Shown here: piece after piece, positions 1 through 6,917 of the stretch
Layout: each line of letters starts with the position of its first letter
Position numbering within the stretch: position 1 is the stretch's first letter
Origin: Salinilacihabitans rarus
Lineage (GTDB): Archaea > Halobacteriota > Halobacteria > Halobacteriales > Natrialbaceae
Direction of reading: 5' to 3'
NCBI RefSeq assembly: GCF_024296665.1
Contig: NZ_CP100762.1
Coordinates: forward strand, 2,790,001-2,854,000
DNA length: 64,000 bases
The notes under the pieces: model-generated
What the model was told of the DNA's origin: nothing
Databases searched by the model: none
Seen by the model: the letters and a program-made list of their open reading frames with translations, nothing else
Position numbers and translations under genes: made by a program

Positions 1-938
1 ACGCGCGCGACGACGTCGAGCGTGCCGGCGTCGACGAACGAGACGCGGTCGTCCTCGTAGGCGTCGACGGCGACGTGGGCGCCGCCGGGGGCGACGTCGA
101 CGAACGCCGTCGGCGTGCCAAGCGGGAGTCGCGTCTCGCGGGTCGGCCGCTCGCCGGCGAGGTCGACGACGGTCAGGCCGTCGCCCTCGGTGTCGGCGAC
201 GAACCAGCGGTCGTGGGCCGCCGACGCCGCGCCGCCGCGCGGGTTCGGCGCGTCGACGGTGGCGACGACGCGGCGCTCGGCGAGGTCGACGAACGAGACG
301 CTCCCGTCGTCGACGTCGTTGACGCCGAGCAGCCGGTAGCCGGGGGCGTACGACAGGTCCTGTGGCTCGCCCGGAACCGACAGTCGGTCCCGGACGTCGA
401 ACGGGGGGCGCCCGTCGAGGCGGACGACCGCGCCGTCGTCTTTCAGGGCGACCCACGGGTCGTCGCCGGCGTCGACGACGACGCCCGCGCCCTTGCCGAT
501 CGGCAGGTGGGCGACCGGCTCGAACCGGCCGTCGTCGCGGGCGTGCGTCCGCAACACCGTCACCCCGGGGCCGTCGTCGTCCGGCAGGTCGCCGTAGCCG
601 GTGACGTAGAGGTACCGGCCGTCGCGGGAGGCGGCGACGCCGATCGGCGCGGTACCGACCGCGTCGGTCCGGTCGAGGACGGACGACGAGCGCACGTCGA
701 CGGCCTCGACGGTCCCGGAGGAGGCGTACGCGAGGTACGCCCGTCGGCCCCGCGGGCCGAACGCGAGGCCGTGCGGGTGGCGACCCTCTCCGACGCGGGC
801 GACGAACTCGCACTCGCCGTCGTCTTCCTCGCGGCCGTCCACGTCGACCGCGGCGAACCCGCGGTCGCGCATCAGCTTCACGAACGCCAGTTCGCCCTCG
901 ACGCCGGCGGACGCGTCGGGCGGTGCGGGTCGTGACAT
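1..938 (-). CDS. YVTN-type beta-propeller protein, NirF/d1-like (partial, continues off the left edge)
   Basis: At least 312 residues are visible from the ATG at 938, and the frame is still open at base 1. The protein has no signal peptide and shows repeated propeller blades of the YVTN/d1 type (for example a GVAASRDGRYLYVTG blade and a VSFVDLAERRVVATVD blade). The gene begins 8 bp after the stop of the CuA-d1 gene, so the two are almost certainly co-transcribed. NirF and NirN, which act in heme d1 biogenesis, are propellers related to the d1 domain of NirS, so a d1-maturation role is plausible from context. That is inference: generic YVTN propellers are common and I see no diagnostic residue. 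An uncharacterised cytosolic propeller is the alternative. Confidence 0.8.
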   Translation of the reverse strand, partial: MSRPAPPDASAGVEGELAFVKLMRDRGFAAVDVDGREEDDGECEFVARVGEGRHPHGLAFGPRGRRAYLAYASSGTVEAVDVRSSSVLDRTDAVGTAPIGVAASRDGRYLYVTGYGDLPDDDGPGVTVLRTHARDDGRFEPVAHLPIGKGAGVVVDAGDDPWVALKDDGAVVRLDGRPPFDVRDRLSVPGEPQDLSYAPGYRLLGVNDVDDGSVSFVDLAERRVVATVDAPNPRGGAASAAHDRWFVADTEGDGLTVVDLAGERPTRETRLPLGTPTAFVDVAPGGAHVAVDAYEDDRVSFVDAGTLDVVAR

Positions 939-946
939 GCGTGTCG

Positions 947-2773
947 TCAGTCGACCTCGTACTTGTCCGCCCGGCGGCACGGGAACTTGCCCGTCACCGG
1001 CCGGAGGTCGGTCATCGCGTCGAGGTGTTCGCCGGTGTGGCTGTCGTAGACGTGGATCTCGCCCTCGGGCCAGTGGCTCACGAAGAGTTCCTGACCGTCG
1101 TTCGAGAAGATCGGGTGGATCGCGTGCTCGCTTCCCGTCTCGATCACGAGGTCATCGTCGACCTCGAGGGTCTCGCGGTCTATGGCGTACACCAACTGGT
1201 CGAGGTCGGGGTCGTCCCGGAGCGCGACGTCACACCAGACGTAGTCACAGTCGTGGTGATTGCGCAGGAACAGGCCGCCGCCGGGGACGTCGATGCGCTT
1301 CTCGACCTCCCAGGTCTCGGTGCTCCAGGCGGTCGTGACGTTCTCGTCGCCCAGGTGGGTCGTGAACGCGCGGTCGCGTTTCGGGTCGAGCGCGCCCGGG
1401 CCGGGGTGGGGAATCGCCCCGGTCTCGATGTTCGCGACGCGCTCTCGCTCCTCGAGGTCGACGACCGAGACGACGTCGTCGCTCTGGGCGGCGATCATGA
1501 AGTACCGCCCGTCCTTCGTGAAGAAGCCGTCGTGGAGCGTCCGCGCGCAGTCGATCTCGGCGACGACCGGGAACTCGTCGTCGGTGTAGTCGATCAGCCA
1601 CACCTCGCCCAGTTCCTTCAGCCCGGCGACGAACACCTCGTACTTCGGCGAGTCGTAGAGCGCACAGACCCGGCTCTCGACGTACTGGCCGTCGAGGTCG
1701 ATGCCGCGGGTGGAGATCTGCTTGATCGGCGAGAGGTCGTCCGCGTCCGTGATGAGGATCTGACCCGGGGTGTAGAAGCCGGCGGCGACGTACTGGCCGT
1801 CGTGGGACACCGCGATGTCGCGGGCGTCGGTGCCGGCACGGACGCGGGCGACGCGGTCGAGGCCCCACAGGTCGAGCTTGTAGATGTAGCCGTCGCGGGC
1901 CATCGTGTAGGCGTACGCCCCCTCGCGCTCGTTGTCGGGGAGCGTGTTCGGGAAGTCCATCACGTGGATGGCCTGCCCGACGTCCTCGATCCGGCCGATC
2001 ACCTCGTGGTTCGCCATGTCGATCATCGAAACCGACGCGTTGTCGCGCTCGACGACCACCATCATGTCGAGCAGGTCCTCGACGCCGTGTTGGGGGGCGT
2101 CGACGAGGTCGGACGCGGGAGTGAGCACCTCGTGGGTCTGTGCGATGTCCTCGAGGTTGTGGTAGTCGATCGAGTCGACGTCCTCGCCGACGAGGAGTTC
2201 GCCTTTCATCTGGGCGTGTCCGTCCCCGCAGTAGGTCGTACACTCGAAGGGGAAGACGCCCGTCTCGTCGGCGGTGAACTCGACGGAGTCGATCACCTCG
2301 TTCGGGTCCTCGTTTTTCGGGAGGACGGCGTGGAGGTCGTACGGCTCCGCGAGGTGCCAGTCGTGGACCTCGAAGTTCGAGTTCTCCTCGAAGGTCGACT
2401 CGACGAAGTCGATCCGGACGTTCGCCCCCTCGGAGACGTGTATCTCCTGGGGTTCGAACCCGAACTGGTAGGCGGTCAGCTCGAACGTCTCGACCGACTC
2501 GTCGTCGAACCCGCCGTCGTCGCCGTCCTCCGTGTCGTCGTCGCCGTCGTCGTCGCCGCTACACCCGGCGATGGCCGCGGTCCCGACGGCCGCCGTTCCA
2601 GCGAGGAACCGACGCCGCTGTGGCAGGTCGAGGTGTACGACGTCCGGGAAGTCGAGTTCGTCCTCGAACTCGAGTTTCTCGGCGATGTCGTGTGTCGCGC
2701 TCACGTACCGTTTCACCCGCTCTACGCTCTCTTCCGCGGTTTCGGCGCGTTCGCGATCGGATCTCTCTGACAT
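947..2773 (-). CDS. CuA cupredoxin - heme d1 (NirS-type) fusion, exported Tat lipoprotein; putative nitrite reductase
   Basis: 608 residues from the ATG at 2773. Residues 1-52 are a long charged N-terminal stretch. A twin-arginine signal (RRRFLAG at 53-59) follows, ending in a lipobox AGC (Cys71), then an Asp-rich linker. Residues about 95-200 form a cupredoxin with a complete CuA ligand set: Cys178-x3-Cys182-x3-His186-x2-Met189, with an upstream His near 148. Residues about 230-608 align closely with the d1 propeller of cytochrome cd1 nitrite reductase: the proximal-heme His (AIH, 270), both distal catalytic His (LHDG, 414; PHPG, 456), and the terminal TGKF motif. In NirS the electron-entry domain is a cytochrome c; here CuA takes that place. 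Expected location is the outer face of the membrane; likely chemistry is nitrite to NO, which is inferred. An in-frame ATG at 2866 is possible, but the 31 added residues look non-coding. Confidence 0.9.
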   Translation of the reverse strand: MSERSDRERAETAEESVERVKRYVSATHDIAEKLEFEDELDFPDVVHLDLPQRRRFLAGTAAVGTAAIAGCSGDDDGDDDTEDGDDGGFDDESVETFELTAYQFGFEPQEIHVSEGANVRIDFVESTFEENSNFEVHDWHLAEPYDLHAVLPKNEDPNEVIDSVEFTADETGVFPFECTTYCGDGHAQMKGELLVGEDVDSIDYHNLEDIAQTHEVLTPASDLVDAPQHGVEDLLDMMVVVERDNASVSMIDMANHEVIGRIEDVGQAIHVMDFPNTLPDNEREGAYAYTMARDGYIYKLDLWGLDRVARVRAGTDARDIAVSHDGQYVAAGFYTPGQILITDADDLSPIKQISTRGIDLDGQYVESRVCALYDSPKYEVFVAGLKELGEVWLIDYTDDEFPVVAEIDCARTLHDGFFTKDGRYFMIAAQSDDVVSVVDLEERERVANIETGAIPHPGPGALDPKRDRAFTTHLGDENVTTAWSTETWEVEKRIDVPGGGLFLRNHHDCDYVWCDVALRDDPDLDQLVYAIDRETLEVDDDLVIETGSEHAIHPIFSNDGQELFVSHWPEGEIHVYDSHTGEHLDAMTDLRPVTGKFPCRRADKYEVD

Positions 2774-3047
2774 AGTTTCGTGGGCGTCTCGGCGCGGTTC
2801 GCCCGCCCGAGCGACCGGCCCACGTCCACAATCTCCGATCACGCCGACGTGAAAGCGCGTCGTCATTCCCGACGAACAGAAACCCGGGGTGACATGATCG
2901 GGTAAACGTTAACAATCGTGCAGGATCCGCCCGCCGCTCCGGTGCCGTATTCGGCCACGCCGGTCCCGGGAGCGGACCTGTCGCGTCCGGACACATTCTC
3001 CGGCCGGGCGGAAAATACAGTTACGGCGGCGCGTCGAACGTCGCCCC

Positions 3048-3629
3048 ATGGTCGACCCCCTGGCTCTCGGCATCGCGGTCACGCTGACGCTGGCCGTCGC
3101 GGTCCTGCACTTCCTCCCGGGGCCGCCGTGGACGCCGCGCGAGGACGTCACCGACGAGGTGCTCGAACGACGCGCCCGGACCGTCTCCGAGACGGAGTTC
3201 CCGGCGCCGATGAACCGCGCCATCGGCGCCGGGGGCGGCGCCGTCGCCGTCGGCGGCGAGGCCGAGGGCGAACTCGAGGAAGGCGAGGAGGCCCCCGCCG
3301 AGGAGACGACGAGCCCCGCCGACATCCCCGACGACGAGGTCGAGAACTTCGACGTCGAGTACGTCAAGGAAGGCGAGACGGTCGCGGTGGCGAACAACGA
3401 GACGCTGCTGGAGGCCGGCGAGGACGAGGGCTGGGACCTCCCGTACGCCTGCCGGGAGGGGCAGTGTCTCTCCTGTGGCGGCCACGTCGTCGACGGCGAC
3501 GCCCGCGAGTACGTCGAACACGACGGCCAGGAGATGCTCGACGACGAGGAACTCGCGAACGGCTACGTGCTCACCTGCGTCGCCTACCCGCGCGGGGAGT
3601 TCTCGCTGGAGACGAGCGAGACGCCCTGA
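3048..3629 (+). CDS. membrane-anchored plant-type [2Fe-2S] ferredoxin
   Basis: 193 residues. An N-terminal hydrophobic helix (residues 5-24) is followed by a charged linker rich in Glu and Ala. A ferredoxin fold follows, with the cluster motif CREGQCLSC (C-x4-C-x2-C) and the fourth Cys in VLTCVAYP. It is larger than soluble haloarchaeal ferredoxins only because of the anchor and linker. A TATA-like AAAATACA near 3012-3019 lies about 30 bp before the ATG, which supports this start and a leaderless transcript. The gene is divergent from the CuA-d1 gene across 274 bp. A role as membrane-side electron carrier for redox enzymes is likely; its specific partner is unknown. Confidence 0.88.
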   Translation: MVDPLALGIAVTLTLAVAVLHFLPGPPWTPREDVTDEVLERRARTVSETEFPAPMNRAIGAGGGAVAVGGEAEGELEEGEEAPAEETTSPADIPDDEVENFDVEYVKEGETVAVANNETLLEAGEDEGWDLPYACREGQCLSCGGHVVDGDAREYVEHDGQEMLDDEELANGYVLTCVAYPRGEFSLETSETP

Positions 3630-3726
3630 CACGACGCTCTCGGGCTCGCCGGTCGAAGCGCTCGTTCGCCGGTCCGCGCGACCGAAATCGCCGCATTGAT
3701 ACGCTCACTTTTCGTTTCGAAATACA

Positions 3727-5244
3727 GTGACGGGGAGTTCCGACTCCGAGGACCGCTCGCCCGCCGACGTGGAGGACTCGCTCACGGAGGGCGCGCTCGG
3801 CCGCCCGCTGCTCCGGCTGGCGTGGCCCATCGTCGTCTTCCAGCTCCTGCAGGTGGCGTACAACCTCGCCGACACGCTCTGGCTCGGCCAGCTGTCGGCG
3901 GACGCCGTCGGCGCGATCAGCCTCGCCTTCCCCCTCGTCTTCCTGCTCATCGCCGTCGCCGGCGGCTTCACCACCGCGGGGAGCATTCTGGTCGCCCAGT
4001 ACACCGGCGCCGAGAGCGAGCGCTCGGCGGGCCTGTTCGCCGGCCAGACCATCGCGTTCGTCGGCCTGCTCGCGGTCGTCCTCGGCGCGGTCGGCTACTT
4101 CTACACCGGCCCCGCGCTGTCGCTGCTGCCGAGCGACCCCGAGACCGCCGCGAAGGTCATCCCGCTGGCGGCCGACTACATGCAGGTGTTCTTCCTCGGG
4201 CTCCCCTTCCTGTTCGGCTTCTACGTCTTCGAGGCGCTGATGCGTGGCTACGGCAACACGGTCACGCCGATGCGGCTGATGTTCGTCAGCGTCCTCATCA
4301 ACGTCCTCATCGACCCGTTTCTCATCTTCGGGTTCGCCGACAACCCCCTGTTCGGCTGGCTCGGCCTCGGCGGGCTGGAGGCGTCGCTGTACGCCGCCAC
4401 CGGCTTCACCGGCTACGGCGTCGCGGGCGCGGCGGTCGCCACCGTCTTCTCGCGCGGGGTCGCCTCGATCATCGGCTTCTACGTGCTGTTCGCGAGCGAG
4501 GTCGGCCCCGACGCCTCGCTCTCGCACCTGCGGCTGAACGCGGAGAACGTCTGGGAGATCACCCGGCTGGGCGTGCCGACGTCGCTCGAACAGTCGGCGA
4601 ACGCGCTCGCGCTCGTCGTGCTGACCGGCATGGTCGTCTCGTTTGCCCCGCCGGTCGTCGCCGCCTACGGCCTCGGTAATCGGCTCATCTCGCTTGTCTT
4701 CCTGCCCGCGCTCGGCCTCTCGCGGGCGACCGAGACGATGGTCGGCCAGAACCTCGGCGCCGACAGGCCCGAGCGCGCCGAGCGCGCCGTCCGCCTCTCG
4801 GCCGCCGCCGCCGGCGGGGTGATGATCGGCGTCGCCGTGATCGCCGTCGCCTTCGCGCGCCCGGTCAACGGGATCTTCATCGGTGCCGACGTCGAGGGCG
4901 CCGCGGAGACGGTCGCGCTCGCGACCGACTACCTGCGGATCCGCTCGGTCGAGTTCGCGTTCATCGGCGTGATGCAGGTCGTCCTCGGGGCGTTCCGCGG
5001 TGCCGGCAACACCAAGACCGCGATGGTCTTCTCGTGGCTCAACCTCTGGGGGGTCCGCGTTCCCGGCGTCTACGTCCTCGCGTTCGTCCTCGGCTGGGGC
5101 GCGACCGGCATCTGGGTCGGCATGAGCCTCGGTCACGTCGTCGGCGCGTTCGTCGCCGTCGCCTGGTTCCTCCGGGGGACGTGGAAGGAGTCCATCGTCG
5201 ACGACGCCCGCACGGACGCGGAGCCGGTCGCCGTCGACGAGTGA
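3727..5244 (+). CDS. MATE family efflux transporter
   Basis: 505 residues, GTG start. The protein has about twelve hydrophobic segments and the internal two-fold repeat of MATE exporters. Family signatures include LPLLRLAWPI-like helix 1 (LGRPLLRLAWPIVV) and a mid-protein GYGNTVTP loop, with the second-half counterpart GAFRGAGNTKTA. MATE proteins export cationic drugs or metabolites using Na+ or H+ gradients. A TTGATA-like element about 30 bp upstream of the GTG fits a leaderless start. The substrate cannot be predicted. It stands alone between the ferredoxin gene and the tRNA. Confidence 0.92.
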   Translation: MTGSSDSEDRSPADVEDSLTEGALGRPLLRLAWPIVVFQLLQVAYNLADTLWLGQLSADAVGAISLAFPLVFLLIAVAGGFTTAGSILVAQYTGAESERSAGLFAGQTIAFVGLLAVVLGAVGYFYTGPALSLLPSDPETAAKVIPLAADYMQVFFLGLPFLFGFYVFEALMRGYGNTVTPMRLMFVSVLINVLIDPFLIFGFADNPLFGWLGLGGLEASLYAATGFTGYGVAGAAVATVFSRGVASIIGFYVLFASEVGPDASLSHLRLNAENVWEITRLGVPTSLEQSANALALVVLTGMVVSFAPPVVAAYGLGNRLISLVFLPALGLSRATETMVGQNLGADRPERAERAVRLSAAAAGGVMIGVAVIAVAFARPVNGIFIGADVEGAAETVALATDYLRIRSVEFAFIGVMQVVLGAFRGAGNTKTAMVFSWLNLWGVRVPGVYVLAFVLGWGATGIWVGMSLGHVVGAFVAVAWFLRGTWKESIVDDARTDAEPVAVDE

Positions 5245-5318
5245 CGGTACCACGGCACGCGAAAGACGAGTAGCGAGTCACAACCGTTATTTACGATCGG
5301 TTGGTACGTACGAATCGA

Positions 5319-5391
5319 GGGCGCGTAGCTCAGTGGACAGAGTCCTTGGTTCCGGACCAAGATGCCGCGGGTTCAAATCCCGTCGCGCCCG
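5319..5391 (+). tRNA. tRNA-Arg (anticodon CCG)
   Basis: A full cloverleaf of 73 nt can be folded: acceptor GGGCGCG pairs with CGCGCCC (5384-5390), the D stem is GCTC/GAGT, the anticodon stem CTTGG/CCAAG (5345-5349, 5357-5361) encloses the loop TTCCGGA with anticodon CCG, and the T arm is GCGGG-TTCAAAT-CCCGT. The discriminator base is G, CCA is not encoded and there is no intron. A TATA-like TTATTTACG (5287-5295) lies about 27 bp upstream. The anticodon reads CGG, a common Arg codon in this GC-rich genome. Confidence 0.97.
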
Positions 5392-5494
5392 TGCAGCGAG
5401 GAACGAAGCGACGAGCGAACCGGCACGCTGGATTTGAAGTAGAGAACGGCGAGTGAGACGAGCCGTTCGCGTGGTTCGAATCCCGTCGCGCCCG
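5369..5494 (+). repeat. direct repeat of the tRNA-Arg 3' end (attachment-site-like scar)
   Basis: The last 23 bases of the tRNA (5369-5391) recur at 5472-5494 with two mismatches. The second copy lacks the rest of the tRNA. Between the copies lies about 80 bp that contains a hairpin with 7-bp arms (GAACGGC 5444-5450 and GCCGTTC 5462-5468). Duplicated tRNA 3' ends are the usual mark of integration by tyrosine recombinases, one copy being attL and the other attR. No integrase or cargo lies between them, so at most this is a collapsed remnant. Confidence 0.75.
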
Positions 5495-5660
5495 CTTTCT
5501 GCGACGACCGACCGGTGAGGGTACGCCCTCGGTCCGACGGGTTCGAGTTGCGTCGTCACGCCGTCCCGGCTTCCCCCGTAGTCGACAATGTCGTCGTGTC
5601 GCTCGACGTACGCGAGCCGCCAGTCCGGGTCGCTGACGGTCGCACCCGCGACCGGTCCGC

Positions 5661-6359
5661 TCACTCCGCGCGCTTGCTCGCGGAGGCGACCGTCTCGACG
5701 CCGGGGCTGTAGAGGGTGACGGGGTCGCCGTCGGGGACTGCGAAGCCGTTCGCGGCGAAGAGGCCGTTCTCCTCGACCTCGATCTCGCCCTCGTACAGCG
5801 GCCACGGCTCGTGGTCGACGTCGGCGTAGCGGAGGTCGCCGGCCGGCGACTCGGTGTAGTACCGGTACCGTTCGGTGAGGAATCGAGCGAGGGCGTCCTC
5901 GGCCGACAGCCGATCCCCGACCGGCCCGTACCGCGCCGCAAAGCGTACCGGTCTGGCCCCAGGGTGGCGCCGTCGGCTCCTGAACCGGACCCGGCCGTCG
6001 GCCCCGGTGAGGGTGATCCGCGCGTAGTAGTACGGGAGGTGGTGGAAGAGTCGGGCGCCACAGACCGCGGCGAGGCCGTCGGCGTCGAGGCTGAAGAAGT
6101 AGACGCCCGGCGTCCCGTCGCGGGTGACGTAGGTCCTGAGGTTGAGTTCGGGCAGCGCCACCCCCGTCCCGGCGGGACAGCGCCGCGGCCGCACGTCGAC
6201 GTTCGTGAACGGGACGACCGAGAGCCACGCCCGCCCGTCGCAGGTGTCGACCGTCAGCGTGTCGGGGACGTGGGCGTCGACGACCGCCGGGTCGACCGGC
6301 CAGTTGGCGAAGAGGACGTTACGCCAGCCCATCCGGAGCGAGAGGACCATGCCGGCCAC
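5661..6359 (-). CDS. DUF2071 / YqjF-like protein
   Basis: About 232 residues. The opening (MGWRNVLFANWPVDP) and the segment PELNLRTYV, followed by GVYFFSLDAD, are typical of the DUF2071 family, which is structurally related to acetoacetate decarboxylase. No catalytic role is established for the family. A TATTGTAC box lies about 29 bp upstream of the internal ATG at 6350, so the true start may be 6350 rather than 6359. The gene is divergent from a UspA gene, and the two share an inverted repeat in the intergenic region. It ends about 170 bp from the tRNA scar. Confidence 0.85.
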   Translation of the reverse strand: MAGMVLSLRMGWRNVLFANWPVDPAVVDAHVPDTLTVDTCDGRAWLSVVPFTNVDVRPRRCPAGTGVALPELNLRTYVTRDGTPGVYFFSLDADGLAAVCGARLFHHLPYYYARITLTGADGRVRFRSRRRHPGARPVRFAARYGPVGDRLSAEDALARFLTERYRYYTESPAGDLRYADVDHEPWPLYEGEIEVEENGLFAANGFAVPDGDPVTLYSPGVETVASASKRAE

Positions 6360-6370
6360 CCTACCGGCGC

Positions 6371-6390
6371 CCGGTACAATACTGTACCGG
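6371..6390. promoter_or_regulatory. inverted repeat in divergent DUF2071 / UspA promoter region
   Basis: Two 8-bp arms, CCGGTACA and TGTACCGG, flank a 4-bp centre between the divergently transcribed DUF2071 and UspA genes. It overlaps the likely TATA element of the DUF2071 gene and lies just upstream of the ACTTTACCC box (about 6398-6406) of the UspA gene. This position and symmetry suit a dimeric repressor site. The regulator is unknown. Confidence 0.55.
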
Positions 6391-6429
6391 CGGGGGTACT
6401 TTACCCGTGTCCGTGGAAACCTCCGAGCG

Positions 6430-6849
6430 ATGACGACCCACGTCCTCGTCCCGATGGACGGATCGCAAGCGGCCGAGCGGGCCTTCGAGTACGCGATGGA
6501 GCTCTACCCCGACGCCGACATCACCGTCCTCCACGTCGTCGACTCCTCGGCGGCGAGCGAGAAGACCGGACTGGCCTACGACGAGGCCGTCCAGCGGGGA
6601 CTGGAGGAACGGGCAGACGAGGTCTTCGAGCGCGCGCGGGACCTCGCGGCCGAGGCCGGATTCGACGGGGCGGTCCGCACCGAGACCGGCATCGGGTCGC
6701 CGGCGCGCTCGATCGTCGACAACGCCGAAGACGCCGACGCGGTGGTGATGGGGAGTCAGGGCCGTACCGGCGCCGCGCGCGTCCTCCTCGGCAGCGTCGC
6801 CGAGACGGTCGTCCGTGAGGCGCCGATCCCCGTGACCGTCGTCCGCTGA
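6430..6849 (+). CDS. universal stress protein, UspA family (single domain)
   Basis: 139 residues from the ATG at 6430. The Usp fold is clear: a beta-strand start TTHVLVPMDGS, and the ATP-binding signature near the C-terminus, GSQGRTGAARVLLGSVAE, which matches G-x2-G-x9-G-S/T. An ACTTTACCC promoter element about 28 bp upstream favours this start over the longer open frame. Usp proteins are cytosolic nucleotide-binding stress factors. The divergent neighbour is DUF2071. Confidence 0.93.
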   Translation: MTTHVLVPMDGSQAAERAFEYAMELYPDADITVLHVVDSSAASEKTGLAYDEAVQRGLEERADEVFERARDLAAEAGFDGAVRTETGIGSPARSIVDNAEDADAVVMGSQGRTGAARVLLGSVAETVVREAPIPVTVVR

Positions 6850-6917
6850 CGCCGTGGGCCCCGGCACGGCACAATTGCCGCGGCGTACTATAACGTCTCG
6901 CGTGGTCGTCCGTACCG

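Noticed and set aside
923-2770. Long plus-strand open frame opposite the CuA-d1 gene (over 600 codons)
   Set aside because: It is the mirror frame of a real gene in GC-rich DNA, has no recognisable domain, and is full of Val/Asp/Arg repeats that follow from codon bias of the true frame.
2774-2866. Upstream ATG extending CuA-d1 by 31 residues
   Set aside because: The added segment (MTTRFHVGVIGDCGRG) lacks acidic haloarchaeal character and structure. I prefer the MSERSD start, but the TATA-like GTTTACCC near 2901-2908 leaves the longer form possible.
2889-2900. GTGACATGATCG upstream of CuA-d1 as a NarO-like box
   Set aside because: Only 8 of 12 bases fit and it lies below the likely TATA element rather than above it; too weak to claim.
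5287-6228. Minus-strand frames through the tRNA with text such as RRDLNPRHLGPEP
   Set aside because: This is the well-known false translation of a tRNA gene and adjacent DNA; the real features are the tRNA and the DUF2071 gene.
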